This document shows positions 1 through 10,181 of a DNA stretch of 64,000 nt, piece after piece. A program made the position numbers and the translations under genes. The stretch's first letter is position 1; every line of letters starts with the position of its first letter. The DNA comes from Alteromonas indica (GTDB taxonomy: Bacteria > Pseudomonadota > Gammaproteobacteria > Enterobacterales > Alteromonadaceae): positions 124,001 to 188,000 of the forward strand of contig PYVY01000007.1 of the NCBI GenBank assembly GCA_003056425.1. Direction: 5' to 3'. Below the pieces are notes generated by a model that was not told the origin of the DNA, ran no database searches, and was given only the letters and a program-made list of their open reading frames with translations.

Positions 1-401
1 CGGCTGACCCGGCCATAGCAAAGCCAGGGATCGGTGGGACTTTATTGACAATAAACTGAATATAGAAGGTGCCCTGGGAAGGGCTGGCCATGGCGTATGG
101 CTGGTCTGCTTACCCCTTAATGGGGACGAATGATAGCGCTTGCACGAGGGCAACGCAGCTCAAACGAGCGGGCGGCTATTTTACCGCCAAAATAACTATG
201 CAGAAATCGGTGTAGCTGCCGTTACACCAACAAGACGCTGTTAGCAGCGGCGCTCTCAGGTAAGTGGCAATGCTTGCGAGGCCATATATCAGCAGGGTTA
301 CGCAGTAAGCTGACTCGCGCATCGCTGAGCAAGACAAATGTGTCCCCGGGTTACCTGGTGTGGTAACGGGTTAATAACCGAGATAAAGGAAGTGCAGGTA
401 A
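1..401. other. Left-edge intergenic region, no recognisable gene
   Basis: I see no gene that I can support here. A short open tail in + frame 3 ends with TGA at 57-59 and could be the last 18 codons of a gene cut by the window edge, but it matches no family I recognise. The end of the region carries the ribosome binding site of the following kinase gene (AAGGAAG about 10 bases before its ATG). Confidence 0.4.
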
Positions 402-3400
402 ATGATGTTTTTAGAGTGGCTAGCCGCGTTTTTTAGTACACCGGCAAGCGCTTCAGTAATCATAGGTAACTATTCCCCCACCTTTGTGTCCTTGTCCGTA
501 GGGATTGCGGTCTTCGCCTCATTTATGGCATTTACCGTGGCCAATCAGGCGGCTTCCTCATCCAGTGCTTTACAAAAACATATGTTGCTTATTGTAGGCA
601 GCCTGGCGCTGGCTACAGGGATCTGGGGCATGCATTTTGTGGGTATGCTGGCGTTTGATTTGTGTACCACTATAAATTACGACTGGTGGACTACCTTATT
701 GTCGTTTGTTCCCGGCTGGCTGGCGGCCTGGGTGGCCCTTGGCTTACTTACCCGCGACGTTATCGAGCCGCGCCAGATATATATGGGTGGGTTTTTAGTT
801 GGGGCAGGTATCGGAAGCATGCATTATACCGGCATGGCAGCCATGGATATGGCCCCGCTGTTACGCTACGACCCCACCATATTTGGTTTATCTATTATTG
901 TAGCCGTTGCCTTGGCGATGCTGGCTATCTGGATTCGCTTTGGGCTGGCCAGAATTCGCTGGTTTACACGCAGTACCGCCAGGGTCACTGTACTAGCAAG
1001 TGTGGTAATGGGCCTGGCGATATGTGGAATGCACTATATCGGTATGTCGGCGGCCCGTTTTGTCGCACCGCCAGGGGTGATAGTGCCCGAACAGGAAGGC
1101 CAGATGTCAGTCTTTCTTGCTTCCGCGGTAACCTTTTTTATAGTGGTTTTTATTACTATCGCGCTTGGGGTCAGTTTGTTAGTTAAGTTTCGCAATGCTT
1201 CTGAGGAAGCCAAGCAGAGCCGCCGTACCTTGCTGGCCATGATGGATACCGCGGTAGATGGCATCTTAACCTTTGATGGGCACGGTACTATTTTAAACGC
1301 CAACCCAGCGGTGACCGACATTACCGGCTATAGCCGCGAGGAACTGGTAGGCCATAGCGTGCGCATGCTTATTCCCGAACATCGACGCCACATTTACGAT
1401 CCTATACTCACCTCGGTGGGTGTGACTCCCTTAGAAAACCAGCTGATGGGCGGGAATCGCGACCGTCAGGCGCGCCATAAAAATGGCCACCTGGTCCCTA
1501 TCAGGATTGGGGTGGGGCACACCCGCGTAGCCGACAAGCATTATTATGTAGCGTTTTTGAGTGATATACGCGAACGAATCCGAATGGAGAAAGAGTTTCG
1601 CAGTAATGAAGCCAAGTTCCGTTCGTTTTTCAATAATGTTCCCGGGCTGGCGTATCGCTGCTTAGACAAACCCGGCTGGCCTATGCTGTTTATTACCGAT
1701 GCGGTAGAGAGTATGACAGGTTATCCAGCCAGTGACTTTGTACTGCCTAACCCGACCCGTTGTTTTTCAGATATTTTTTATCCAGAGGATATCGAGACCG
1801 CTGAAAAAGCCATTAGCGCGTCAGAATCGTTTACGCTTGAATACCGGATAATACATCGTGATGGTTCTATTCGTTGGTTCCGTGAACAGGGTGTAGCCGT
1901 AATCAATGAAGAAGACGGGACGCGCTGGTTGGATGGTTTTATTTTCGATATTACTGAACGGCGGATGATGGAAGATGAGTTGGTGGAGGCTAAGGTAGCC
2001 GCCGAGCAAGCGGCAGCGGCGCGTTCTGCTTTCTTAGCCAATATGAGCCACGAAATACGCACACCGATGAATGCTATTATCGGCTTTAGCGACATTATGC
2101 TCGATGAAGCGCTAAACAATGAACAACACAAACATGTGGTTACGATTAACCGGTCTGCCCGTTCGTTGTTGCATTTGTTGAATGATATTTTAGATAGCGC
2201 GAAGCTGGATAAAGGCAAGTTAGACCTGGATTTCCGTGATTTTGTATTAACTGAAGAAATCGATACGGTGGTGAGCACTTTCTGGCTTGAAGCGAAACGT
2301 AAGTCGCTGGAGCTGGAAATTGTTTTAGAAGATGGACTGGATACGCATTATCACGGTGCACCTGAGCGTATACGTCAGGTATTAGGTAACCTGATTGGGA
2401 ATGCCGTGAAGTTTACCAGTCAGGGGCGCATTATGTTGAAAGTCGGCCCGGCGCCCTACAATCGGATTGGCTTTACTATCAGCGATACCGGTATTGGTAT
2501 GAGCGAGGACCAGGTCGCCAGGGTGTTTGACGCATTTGCCCAGGCCGACGCATCTATGAGTCGTAAATACGGAGGCACCGGGCTGGGTACCACTATCAGC
2601 AAACAGTTGGTAGAGCTGATGGGCGGCACTATCTCGGCCAGAAGTCGGCTAAACGAAGGGACTGAATTTTACTTCGAGATTCCATTACAAACTGCTAGTC
2701 ACACCGAACGTGCGCTTGGTAATAGTACCATTGAGTTACCCCCACAGCATATTTTGGTAGTGGACGATATTCAGCAAAATGTAGATCTGATCTCCCTATT
2801 ATTAACCCGTCATGGCCATACCATCGATGTCGCCCGAAACGGCGCTGAGGCGGTCGATAAAATGGCCCAGCACGCCTTTGATTTGGTCTTAATGGATTTA
2901 CAAATGCCGGTATTGGACGGCTTAAGTGCGGCGCGTCAACGACGAGACTTCGAAGCCCGGGAAAAAGCGTCAAGAGTCCCTATCATCGCGTTAACCGCCA
3001 GCGTGTTGGTGCAAGATAAAAAAGCCGCAGAAGCGGCAGGCATGGAAGGGTTTGCCAACAAACCCATCGACTACGACCAGCTAAACCGGGAAATGGCCCG
3101 AGTACTGGGGATATTAACAGAGGCGCAAGCAAACCAGCGCCAGCCTGAAAAAGAGGCCGAAGAAGCGCAGGTAATTAACTGGTCTAAAGGTGAAATGCTG
3201 TGGGGCAGCAAAGCCGCCCATATTAATGAAATACAACGGTTCCTGCGTACTTTTGACGCTACGTTTACCCGGCTCCAGCAGGCCGCGGCGATGGCCGATA
3301 CCGCCGAGGTCAAAACCATTAGTCACGGCCTTAAAGGCGTAAGCGGGAATCTTGGGCTAACCTTATTGATGACCAGTTTTAAACAGCTTGAACAAAGTGC

Positions 3401-3752
3401 GACAAATACAACGAAATTAAATGAACTGCTTGAGATTATCGGTATTCAGGTAAGCCATTTGACCAGCCTGCCTCAACTCGCCCTAGACCAGGTGCAGGAG
3501 AATACAGCGCAGCAGGGGAGCGATTTTGATGTCCGGCCGCTTAAGCAGGTATTGCAGAAACTGTATACCAGTGTGGAGCAAAACCGCCTGGATGAAGATG
3601 AACTGGCTCATTTACAGGCGATGCCTGGTGGCCCATTCAGTGAAGATGTGGCGATAATTTTAGCCGCTATAGACGATTTTGAGTTTGACCAGGCAGCCAC
3701 TAAATTACATTCGCTGCTGGAAAAAATTGATACCACGGCGCAGGAGGTATGA
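402..3752 (+). CDS. MHYT-PAS-PAS hybrid sensor histidine kinase with receiver and HPt domains
   Basis: A 1116-residue membrane sensor kinase that should run an internal His-Asp-His phosphorelay. The N-terminal 250 residues form a multi-helix MHYT domain, seen as three repeats of the signature (GMHFVGM, SMHYTGM, GMHYIGM); this domain is proposed to bind a metal and sense a diatomic gas such as oxygen, CO or NO. Two PAS domains follow (about 275-395 and 405-530). The HisKA motif NMSHEIRTPMN places the phospho-histidine at His550, and the ATPase domain shows the N box and SDTGIGM and GGTGLGT boxes. A receiver domain (about 783-905) has Asp832, and a C-terminal HPt domain has His975 in SHGLKG. 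The gene overlaps the next one by four bases (ATGA), so the REC/HD-GYP protein is its likely partner. The sensed ligand is not shown by sequence. Confidence 0.93.
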   Translation: MMFLEWLAAFFSTPASASVIIGNYSPTFVSLSVGIAVFASFMAFTVANQAASSSSALQKHMLLIVGSLALATGIWGMHFVGMLAFDLCTTINYDWWTTLLSFVPGWLAAWVALGLLTRDVIEPRQIYMGGFLVGAGIGSMHYTGMAAMDMAPLLRYDPTIFGLSIIVAVALAMLAIWIRFGLARIRWFTRSTARVTVLASVVMGLAICGMHYIGMSAARFVAPPGVIVPEQEGQMSVFLASAVTFFIVVFITIALGVSLLVKFRNASEEAKQSRRTLLAMMDTAVDGILTFDGHGTILNANPAVTDITGYSREELVGHSVRMLIPEHRRHIYDPILTSVGVTPLENQLMGGNRDRQARHKNGHLVPIRIGVGHTRVADKHYYVAFLSDIRERIRMEKEFRSNEAKFRSFFNNVPGLAYRCLDKPGWPMLFITDAVESMTGYPASDFVLPNPTRCFSDIFYPEDIETAEKAISASESFTLEYRIIHRDGSIRWFREQGVAVINEEDGTRWLDGFIFDITERRMMEDELVEAKVAAEQAAAARSAFLANMSHEIRTPMNAIIGFSDIMLDEALNNEQHKHVVTINRSARSLLHLLNDILDSAKLDKGKLDLDFRDFVLTEEIDTVVSTFWLEAKRKSLELEIVLEDGLDTHYHGAPERIRQVLGNLIGNAVKFTSQGRIMLKVGPAPYNRIGFTISDTGIGMSEDQVARVFDAFAQADASMSRKYGGTGLGTTISKQLVELMGGTISARSRLNEGTEFYFEIPLQTASHTERALGNSTIELPPQHILVVDDIQQNVDLISLLLTRHGHTIDVARNGAEAVDKMAQHAFDLVLMDLQMPVLDGLSAARQRRDFEAREKASRVPIIALTASVLVQDKKAAEAAGMEGFANKPIDYDQLNREMARVLGILTEAQANQRQPEKEAEEAQVINWSKGEMLWGSKAAHINEIQRFLRTFDATFTRLQQAAAMADTAEVKTISHGLKGVSGNLGLTLLMTSFKQLEQSATNTTKLNELLEIIGIQVSHLTSLPQLALDQVQENTAQQGSDFDVRPLKQVLQKLYTSVEQNRLDEDELAHLQAMPGGPFSEDVAIILAAIDDFEFDQAATKLHSLLEKIDTTAQEV

Positions 3753-4747
3753 CAATGCTTAACATGGAACGTAACGCTACCTTACTGCTGGTAGATGACG
3801 AACCGGTAAACTTGCGGGTGCTAAAGCAACTGTTGGCCCCGTATTATAATCTGGTCTTCGCCAAAAATGGCGAAGAAGCAATCCGGTTAGCCCATTCACA
3901 ATTGCCTGATCTTATTTTAATGGATGTTATGATGCCGGGAATGACGGGCTTTGATGCCTGTAAGCAGTTAAAGGCAGACAGCGTTACTGCCAGCATTCCG
4001 GTTATTTTTGTCACAGCGTTAAGCGACGAGCATGATGAGGCCAGAGGTTTTGAAGCAGGCGGTGTCGATTATGTGACTAAACCTGTCTCACCTACGGTGG
4101 TACTGGCCAGAATTAAAACCCATTTATCGTTGGTGCAAGCGGACGAGCTTAAACGGACCCGCTTGCAGGTGATCCAACGCTTGGGCCGGGCGGCAGAATA
4201 TAAAGACAACGAAACGGGTATGCACGTAATGCGGATGAGTCATTATGCCCGCGTCCTGGCCCTGGCATACGGGTTTACCCCGGCGCAGGCAGATGTGTTA
4301 CTGCATGCGGCGCCAATGCATGATATTGGCAAAATAGGCATACCAGACAGTATTATGCTTAAACCGGGTAAGCTGACAGATGAAGAATTTGCCATTATGA
4401 AAACCCATCCCCATATTGGCGCCGAAATTCTTGGGGATGCGGACTCCCGCTTGTTGCAAATTGCCAAGTCGGTAGCCCTTACGCATCATGAAAAATGGGA
4501 TGGCAGTGGCTATCCTAATGGTCTGGTAGGGGAACAAATCCCGGTGGAAGGACGGATTGTGGCGGTGGCTGATGTGTTTGATGCCCTAACCAGTAAACGT
4601 CCTTATAAGGAAGCCTGGACAGTGGAGAAAACCCTGGCAGTAATGAAAGAACAAAAAGGTAAGCACTTTGAACCCGTGCTTATCGACCTGTTAGAACAAA
4701 ATTTAGACGCCTTATTATTAATTAAGGCGCAATGGAAAGATGAGTAG
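3749..4747 (+). CDS. Response regulator with HD-GYP c-di-GMP phosphodiesterase domain
   Basis: A 332-residue two-domain regulator. The receiver domain (about 8-125) has the acidic pocket VDDE and phosphoacceptor Asp59 in LMDVMMPG. The output domain (about 145-325) is a complete HD-GYP domain: HDIGKIGIP with the HD pair at 191-192, THHEKWDGSGYP with GYP at 254-256, and a conserved DVFDALTSKRPYK segment. HD-GYP proteins hydrolyse cyclic di-GMP, usually to GMP, using a two- or three-metal centre. The start overlaps the stop of the MHYT kinase gene (ATGA), so the two are translationally coupled. I infer that the kinase controls c-di-GMP breakdown through this regulator. An in-frame ATG four codons further on is a possible alternative start. 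Confidence 0.93.
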   Translation: MTMLNMERNATLLLVDDEPVNLRVLKQLLAPYYNLVFAKNGEEAIRLAHSQLPDLILMDVMMPGMTGFDACKQLKADSVTASIPVIFVTALSDEHDEARGFEAGGVDYVTKPVSPTVVLARIKTHLSLVQADELKRTRLQVIQRLGRAAEYKDNETGMHVMRMSHYARVLALAYGFTPAQADVLLHAAPMHDIGKIGIPDSIMLKPGKLTDEEFAIMKTHPHIGAEILGDADSRLLQIAKSVALTHHEKWDGSGYPNGLVGEQIPVEGRIVAVADVFDALTSKRPYKEAWTVEKTLAVMKEQKGKHFEPVLIDLLEQNLDALLLIKAQWKDE

Positions 4748-4756
4748 GGGCATCGG

Positions 4757-4785
4757 TTGCCAACTCAGGCCAGAGCCAGTATACT
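4757..4785 (+). promoter_or_regulatory. Strong sigma70-type promoter upstream of the rimP leader
   Basis: The -35 element TTGCCA (4757-4762) and the -10 element TATACT (4780-4785) are separated by exactly 17 bases. Transcription should begin near 4792. It lies just after the stop codon of the HD-GYP gene and reads toward rimP, first crossing a terminator at 4929-4956. Confidence 0.75.
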
Positions 4786-4791
4786 ATGCGC

Positions 4792-4956
4792 ACATAACCA
4801 GCTGGGATGAGTAGTACTGGTTACTACATGATGATATTCCAGCCGTTTTTTGAAGTAGCCAGAAAGAAGGCAGGCTTTGGAAAATGTGTGCAACTGCCAG
4901 TCTGGTAGTTTGGGTTCAGTTTTTTTCCAAAAAGCCCCGCTGGTCCGGGGCTTTTT
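4792..4956 (+). ncRNA. Putative small RNA or attenuated leader of about 165 nt
   Basis: A near-consensus promoter and a strong intrinsic terminator bracket about 165 bases with no credible ORF. In many gammaproteobacteria this spot just upstream of rimP carries tRNA genes, but I could not fold a tRNA here and see no CCA-ended acceptor stem. The transcript could be a stand-alone small RNA, a leader that attenuates the rimP-nusA-infB operon, or the remains of a deleted tRNA unit. It is a prediction from signals only. Confidence 0.4.
4929..4956 (+). terminator. Intrinsic terminator upstream of rimP
   Basis: An 11-bp perfect stem (AAAAAGCCCCG pairing with CGGGGCTTTTT) with a six-base loop, ending in a T-run. 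It would stop most transcription from the 4757-4785 promoter before rimP unless antitermination occurs. Confidence 0.85.
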
Positions 4957-5008
4957 GTTGTATTGACGATGAGCCGTAGCTGCTCGGACAGGGTTTATTT
5001 TATCAGTT

Positions 5009-5028
5009 GGGCTTAAGGCCCTTTTTTT
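5009..5028 (+). promoter_or_regulatory. rimP leader hairpin with T-tract
   Basis: A short GGGC...GCCC hairpin followed by seven T residues lies directly before the rimP ribosome binding site. A conserved hairpin of this sort is known as the rimP leader motif in proteobacteria. It resembles an attenuator, but its function has not been established. Confidence 0.5.
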
Positions 5029-5045
5029 GTTTTTGGAGGTTAGGA

Positions 5046-5504
5046 TTGGCAAAGCTTGAAGATAAGCTGACCGACATGCTGGATCCAGCGGTAGAAGCAT
5101 TAGGCTTCGAACTTGTAGGCATCGAGTTTGTTCGTGCCGGTAAACATTCAATTTTACGGGTCTTTATTGATCATGAAAATGGCATCACCGTAGATGATTG
5201 TGCGGACGTCAGTAATCAAGCCAGCGCGATCCTTGATGTCGAAGATCCCATAAGCACTGAATACAACCTGGAAGTCTCCTCTCCCGGGCTGGACAGACCG
5301 CTGTTCAAAGAGAAGCATTTTGCTCAGGCGGTTGGTGAAATAGTTCAGATTCGTCTGACAATGCCCATGGATAACAGACGTAACTTTAAGGGACCATTAC
5401 TTGCCTGCGAAAACGGTACGGTAAGTATTGAAGTGGATGGCCAGCAGTTCCAGTTAGCTGTGGCGAATATCGAAAAAGCTAACGTTGTTCCCACATTCGA
5501 CTAA
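5046..5504 (+). CDS. rimP: Ribosome maturation factor RimP
   Basis: RimP assists late maturation of the 30S ribosomal subunit. I place the start at TTG 5046, seven bases after the strong GGAGGT site at 5035-5040. This gives 152 residues beginning [11 protein letters not shown], close to the usual length of about 150; starting further upstream would run into the leader hairpin. The family hallmarks [10 protein letters not shown] and [10 protein letters not shown] are present, together with the C-terminal Sm-like domain. It is the first gene of the rimP-nusA-infB-rbfA-truB operon, 46 bases ahead of nusA. Confidence 0.97.
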   Translation: MAKLEDKLTDMLDPAVEALGFELVGIEFVRAGKHSILRVFIDHENGITVDDCADVSNQASAILDVEDPISTEYNLEVSSPGLDRPLFKEKHFAQAVGEIVQIRLTMPMDNRRNFKGPLLACENGTVSIEVDGQQFQLAVANIEKANVVPTFD

Positions 5505-5550
5505 CGGAACAGCACGCGCTTTCAGATCAGGAAGCATTAGTGAGGCGAAC

Positions 5551-7044
5551 ATGAATAAAGAAATTTTGTTAGTGGCGGAAGCCGTTTCAAATGAAAAACA
5601 AGTGCCGCGGGAAAAAATTTTTGAAGCATTGGAATTTGCCATTGCCAGTGCCACCAAGAAGAAAAACGAAGGCGATATAGAAGTACGGGTAAGTATAGAT
5701 CAGCGTACAGGTGATTTTGATACATTTCGACGTTGGTTAGTGATTGAAGATGATCAGGAACAAACCAATCCGTATGCAGAAATTACGTTATCAGCGGCGC
5801 AGGTCGACGAGCCTGAATTACAGCTCGGCGATTATGTGGAAGAGCAGATTGAATCTATTAAATTCGACCGCATAACTACGCAGACCGCGAAACAGGTTAT
5901 CGTACAAAAAGTACGTGAAGCTGAACGTGCACAAATGATCGCCGAATATGAAGATAAAGTAGGCGAGCTGGTTACCGGTACGGTTAAAAAAGTCAACCGC
6001 GACAATATTATTGTGGATTTGGGGAATAACGCAGAAGGCGTTATTTACCGAGACGACATGCTGCCGCGTGAAACCTTCCGTCCAGGCGATCGGGTACGTG
6101 GGTTACTGTATGTTATCCGTCCTGAAGCTCGGGGTGCGCAATTGTTTATTAGCCGTACTCATCCGGACATGCTGGTGGAACTTTTCCGCCTTGAAGTGCC
6201 CGAAATTGCTGAAGAGACATTAGAGATAAAATCTGCTGCTCGCGATCCAGGCTCACGGGCTAAAATCGCAGTTAAAACCAATGATAAGCGACTTGACCCG
6301 GTCGGCGCGTGCGTAGGTATGCGTGGTTCACGGGTACAGGCAGTATCAGGCGAACTTGGCGGTGAGCGGGTTGATATCGTGCTGTGGGATGAAAATTCTG
6401 CGCAGTTCGTTATTAACGCAATGGCACCGGCAGAAGTTGCTTCTATTGTCGTTGATGAAGACAGCCATACCATGGATGTGGCCGTTGAAGCAGATAACTT
6501 GGCGCAAGCCATCGGGCGTAGTGGACAGAACGTGCGTCTGGCCAGTCAATTGACTGGTTGGGAGCTGAACGTCATGACAATTGACGATCTGAACGCGAAG
6601 CACGAAGAAGAAAATTCCAAAGTGTTACAGCTATTTACTCAGTATCTGGACATTGACGAAGAGTTTGCCGGTGTTTTGGTAGACGAAGGTTTCAGTACGC
6701 TGGAAGAAGTGGCCTATGTGCCGGTTAGCGAACTTCTGGCCGTTGACGGGCTAGATGAAGATATGGTTGAAGAACTGCGTACGCGTGCCCGTGCAGTATT
6801 GACCACTAAGGCCCTGGCCACCGAGGAATCGTTGGAAAGTAATGAGCCTACAGAAGCCTTACTGAATTTAGAAGGTATGAGCAAACATGTCGCTTATGTA
6901 CTCGCCAGCCGCGGAATTACCGATTTGGAAGAACTGGCTGAACAGGGTACCGATGATATCAGCGATATTGATGAACTAAACGAAGACAGCGCCGGTAAGT
7001 TGATTATGGCAGCCCGAAATCTCGTTTGGTTTAATGAAGAATAA
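5551..7044 (+). CDS. nusA: Transcription termination/antitermination factor NusA
   Basis: NusA binds RNA polymerase and nascent RNA and modulates pausing, termination and antitermination. I place the start at ATG 5551 ([16 protein letters not shown]) after a GAGG site, giving 497 residues, the family's normal size. Domains in order are the N-terminal polymerase-binding domain (1-130), S1 domain (about 135-200), KH1 and KH2 (about 200-345, with [15 protein letters not shown] and [12 protein letters not shown]), and two C-terminal acidic helix-hairpin repeats (about 360-495). The two repeats are typical of gammaproteobacterial NusA. It lies between rimP and infB, as in most proteobacteria. Confidence 0.98.
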   Translation: MNKEILLVAEAVSNEKQVPREKIFEALEFAIASATKKKNEGDIEVRVSIDQRTGDFDTFRRWLVIEDDQEQTNPYAEITLSAAQVDEPELQLGDYVEEQIESIKFDRITTQTAKQVIVQKVREAERAQMIAEYEDKVGELVTGTVKKVNRDNIIVDLGNNAEGVIYRDDMLPRETFRPGDRVRGLLYVIRPEARGAQLFISRTHPDMLVELFRLEVPEIAEETLEIKSAARDPGSRAKIAVKTNDKRLDPVGACVGMRGSRVQAVSGELGGERVDIVLWDENSAQFVINAMAPAEVASIVVDEDSHTMDVAVEADNLAQAIGRSGQNVRLASQLTGWELNVMTIDDLNAKHEEENSKVLQLFTQYLDIDEEFAGVLVDEGFSTLEEVAYVPVSELLAVDGLDEDMVEELRTRARAVLTTKALATEESLESNEPTEALLNLEGMSKHVAYVLASRGITDLEELAEQGTDDISDIDELNEDSAGKLIMAARNLVWFNEE

Positions 7045-7068
7045 GGTCAACAAGGGGATAAACACGTA

Positions 7069-9702
7069 ATGGCAGAAGTATCTGTAGAAAAGCTCGCCAG
7101 TGACATTGGAACGACCGTTGACCGTCTGGTTACTCAGTTTAAAGATGCCGGCATCACCAAAGGTGCCAACGAGCAAGTGACCGAAGACGAAAAACGACAA
7201 CTGCTTGACCATTTGAGCAAGCAGCACGGTAGCGCCGCTGGCAATAGCGAGCCAAGCCGCATGACACTGCAGCGTAAAACAACCAGCACACTGAATACAG
7301 GCAAGTCCAAGTCAGTGAAAGTAGAAGTGCGTAAAAAGCGTACTTATGTTAAGCGTAGTGACGTAGATGAGCAGAAGCGTGCTGAAGAAGAAGCCCGCCT
7401 GCAGCAAGAAGCCGAAGAAAAAGCAGCAGCGCAGGCTGCTGAAGCGAAGCGTCAGGCTGAGGAAAAAGCACGTTTGGAAGCAGAAGCGAAAAAAGCAGCA
7501 GAAGACGCTGAGAAAGCCAAGCAGGCTGCACAGAAAAATGCAGCTGATCAAGCGGCGGCTGAGCAAGCTACCGCGAATAAGGTAGAAGCACCTGAAGTTG
7601 AAATGACAGCAGAAGAAAAGGCTGAAGCCGAAGCTGCCCGTCAGGAAGAAGAGCGTCTGCGTAAAGCGCAAGAAGCGGAAGCGCAGAAGAAATACGAAGA
7701 AGAAGCGAAGCGTGCAGCAGAAGAAGCGCGTAAGCTGGCCGAAGAAAACGAACGTCGCTGGAAAGAAGAAGAAGAGCTACGTAAGCGCCAGGAAGCTGAA
7801 GAAGTGCATCTGCACTCTAATCGTTATGCTCAGGAAGCAGAAGATGAAGATGATCTGCAGGTAGAGCGCACTTCTCGACGTCGTAAGAAGTCGAAGAAAA
7901 ACGCAGGAGAACATTTGAAGCAGAGCTTTAATAAACCCGCTCAACCCGTTGAGCGTGTTGTAAAACTAAGTGCAACCATTACGGTCGGCGAACTAGCCAG
8001 CCGTCTGGCAGTTAAATCTAACACAGTTATCAAAGCCATGATGAAAATGGGTGAGATGGCAACTATCAACCAGGTTCTTGACCAGGATACTGCCGTACTG
8101 GTGGTTGAAGAGATGGGTCATAAGTACGAACTGGTAAATGACAATGCTCTTGAAGAAGAATTGTTAGCCAATGATGGGTCAGGTGGTGATAAAACATCAC
8201 GCGCCCCTGTAGTGACTATCATGGGTCACGTTGACCACGGTAAAACATCGCTACTTGACTACATTCGTCGCGCTAAAGTGGCTGCTGGCGAAGCGGGTGG
8301 TATTACCCAGCATATTGGTGCTTATAAGGTTGAGACAGATAACGGCGAAATTACGTTTTTGGACACCCCTGGACACGCTGCCTTTACTGCTATGCGGGCC
8401 CGCGGTGCCACGGCGACCGATATCGTTATTCTGGTAGTTGCCGCCGATGATGGCGTAATGCCGCAAACCAAAGAGGCAGTCCAGCACGCTCGTGCTGCTG
8501 GCGTACCTTTGATTGTTGCGGTTAACAAGATGGATAAAGAGTCAGCGGATCCGGACCGGGTTAAAACTGAGCTTTCACAGCTGGACGTTATTTCAGAAGA
8601 GTGGGGCGGTGAGCACCAGTTCTGTAATGTGTCGGCGAAAACCGGTATGGGTGTTGAGGGGCTGCTTGAAGCCATCAATCTGCAAGCTGAATTGTTAGAT
8701 TTGCAGGCTGTTGCGAAAGGCCCTGGACGCGGTATTGTTATTGAATCCCGCTTAGACAAAGGCCGTGGCCCGGTTGCATCGGTATTGATTCAGGAAGGCG
8801 AGCTACGTGCAGGTGATATTCTGTTATGTGGTGAAGAGTACGGTCGGGTTCGTGCTATGCGCGACGAAAACGGTATCGACATTAAACTTGCTGGACCCTC
8901 TACACCAGTAGAAGTACTGGGTTTATCTGGTGTGCCTGTGGCAGGTGAAGACGCCGCCGTAGTGCGCGACGAGCGTAAAGCGCGTGAAGTGGCTTCTAAG
9001 CGTCATCAGAAAAAACGTGAACTGAAACTGGCTCGCCAGCAAAAAGCGAAGCTGGAAAACATGTTTGCCAACATGGCTACCGGTGAAGTAAGCGAGTTGA
9101 ACATCGTGCTGAAAGCCGATGTACAAGGCTCGGTAGAAGCTATCGCTGAGTCGTTGATGAACTTATCTACCAGTGAAGTTAAGGTTAATATTGTAGGTAG
9201 TGGTGTAGGTGGTATCACCGAAACTGATGCTACATTAGCTGCTGCTTCGGGTGCTATCGTGGTTGGTTTTAACGTACGTGCTGATGCATCTGCTCGCCGC
9301 GTACTGGAAGCTGAAGAAATCGATTTGCGCTACTACAGTGTTATCTACAACCTGATTGATGAAGTTAAAGCGGCCATGAGTGGTATGCTGGCACCTGAAT
9401 TCAGACAGGAAATCATTGGCCTGGCAGAAGTACGTGACGTATTTAAGTCACCTAAACTGGGTGCAATTGCCGGTTGTATGGTTACCGAAGGTGTGATTAA
9501 GCGTAGCGCACCGATCCGGGTACTGCGTGAAAACGTTGTAATCTATGAAGGTGAGCTTGAATCGCTGCGCCGCTTCAAAGACGACGTACAAGATGTACGT
9601 AACGGTATGGAGTGTGGTATCGGCGTTAAGAACTACAACGATGTTAAGGTCGGTGACCAAATCGAAGTGTTCGAAGTGATTGAAGTCGCCCGCGAGATTT
9701 AA
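7069..9702 (+). CDS. infB: Translation initiation factor IF-2
   Basis: IF-2 is the GTPase that brings initiator fMet-tRNA to the ribosome and promotes subunit joining. The 877-residue product has an IF2-N domain at the start, a long charged Glu/Ala/Lys/Arg-rich linker (about 90-290), a second IF2-N domain, and then the GTPase domain with G1 [10 protein letters not shown]3 DTPGHAAF and G4 NKMD. Domains II, III and IV follow. The repetitive linker is normal for the family and varies in length. A GGGG ribosome binding site lies about 11 bases before ATG 7069. E. coli makes shorter IF-2 forms from internal starts; no such start is evident here by inspection. Confidence 0.98.
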   Translation: MAEVSVEKLASDIGTTVDRLVTQFKDAGITKGANEQVTEDEKRQLLDHLSKQHGSAAGNSEPSRMTLQRKTTSTLNTGKSKSVKVEVRKKRTYVKRSDVDEQKRAEEEARLQQEAEEKAAAQAAEAKRQAEEKARLEAEAKKAAEDAEKAKQAAQKNAADQAAAEQATANKVEAPEVEMTAEEKAEAEAARQEEERLRKAQEAEAQKKYEEEAKRAAEEARKLAEENERRWKEEEELRKRQEAEEVHLHSNRYAQEAEDEDDLQVERTSRRRKKSKKNAGEHLKQSFNKPAQPVERVVKLSATITVGELASRLAVKSNTVIKAMMKMGEMATINQVLDQDTAVLVVEEMGHKYELVNDNALEEELLANDGSGGDKTSRAPVVTIMGHVDHGKTSLLDYIRRAKVAAGEAGGITQHIGAYKVETDNGEITFLDTPGHAAFTAMRARGATATDIVILVVAADDGVMPQTKEAVQHARAAGVPLIVAVNKMDKESADPDRVKTELSQLDVISEEWGGEHQFCNVSAKTGMGVEGLLEAINLQAELLDLQAVAKGPGRGIVIESRLDKGRGPVASVLIQEGELRAGDILLCGEEYGRVRAMRDENGIDIKLAGPSTPVEVLGLSGVPVAGEDAAVVRDERKAREVASKRHQKKRELKLARQQKAKLENMFANMATGEVSELNIVLKADVQGSVEAIAESLMNLSTSEVKVNIVGSGVGGITETDATLAAASGAIVVGFNVRADASARRVLEAEEIDLRYYSVIYNLIDEVKAAMSGMLAPEFRQEIIGLAEVRDVFKSPKLGAIAGCMVTEGVIKRSAPIRVLRENVVIYEGELESLRRFKDDVQDVRNGMECGIGVKNYNDVKVGDQIEVFEVIEVAREI

Positions 9703-9731
9703 TCAGCGGCCGCGCGTACAAGCAATTAAAG

Positions 9732-9755
9732 CGGGGGCCTGGCGCCCCCGTTTTT
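9732..9755 (+). terminator. Hairpin terminator or attenuator between infB and rbfA
   Basis: A stem of CGGGGGC pairing with GCCCCCG and a five-base loop is followed by TTTTTG. It probably causes partial termination inside the operon, lowering expression of rbfA and truB relative to infB. Confidence 0.75.
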
Positions 9756-9785
9756 GTCTGTGCGCCCTATAGAGGAGTTGTTAGC

Positions 9786-10181
9786 ATGGCACGAGAATTT
9801 TCCCGTACTGACCGGGTAGGTCAGCAAGTACACAAAGAAGTCGCCAGTATTATTCAAAACGAATACAAACATCGTATAGGTGATATGCCGTTGATAACGG
9901 TATCTGATGTTGAGATTTCACGCGATCTTGCGCATGCCAAAATCTTTGTCACTATTTATGGCGAAGATGTCGATGGTAAAGCGCAGATTAAGCGTCTGGA
10001 AGACAATAAAGGCTTTATGCGAAGCCTGTTAGCTAAGCGCCTGAGAATGCGCTCGGTTCCCCATTTACATTTCTTTGAAGATACCTCGATTACTGAAGGA
10101 TTGCGTATATCCTCATTGGTATCAGACGTAGTGGCCAAAGATGAGGCCAGACATCAAGGGACAGACGAAGAGCAGGAGTAA
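9786..10181 (+). CDS. rbfA: 30S ribosome-binding factor RbfA
   Basis: RbfA is a KH-fold protein that binds the immature 30S subunit near helix 1 of 16S rRNA and is needed for its maturation, especially in the cold. The 131-residue product has the expected size. It begins MAREFSRTDRVGQQ and contains the conserved segments VSDVEISRDLAHAKIF and RSVPHLHFFED. An AGAGGAG site precedes the start. Its stop codon directly abuts the truB start, so the two are probably translationally coupled. Confidence 0.97.
   Translation: MAREFSRTDRVGQQVHKEVASIIQNEYKHRIGDMPLITVSDVEISRDLAHAKIFVTIYGEDVDGKAQIKRLEDNKGFMRSLLAKRLRMRSVPHLHFFEDTSITEGLRISSLVSDVVAKDEARHQGTDEEQE

Noticed and set aside
4786..4930. A possible tRNA upstream of rimP
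   Set aside because: I could not find the T-loop GGTTCRA pattern with matching acceptor arms, so no tRNA is claimed.
7312..7671. A 119-codon open frame opposite infB
   Set aside because: It is a shadow of the repetitive Glu/Ala/Lys-rich linker of IF-2; its Phe/Leu/Cys-rich product is typical of such antisense frames.
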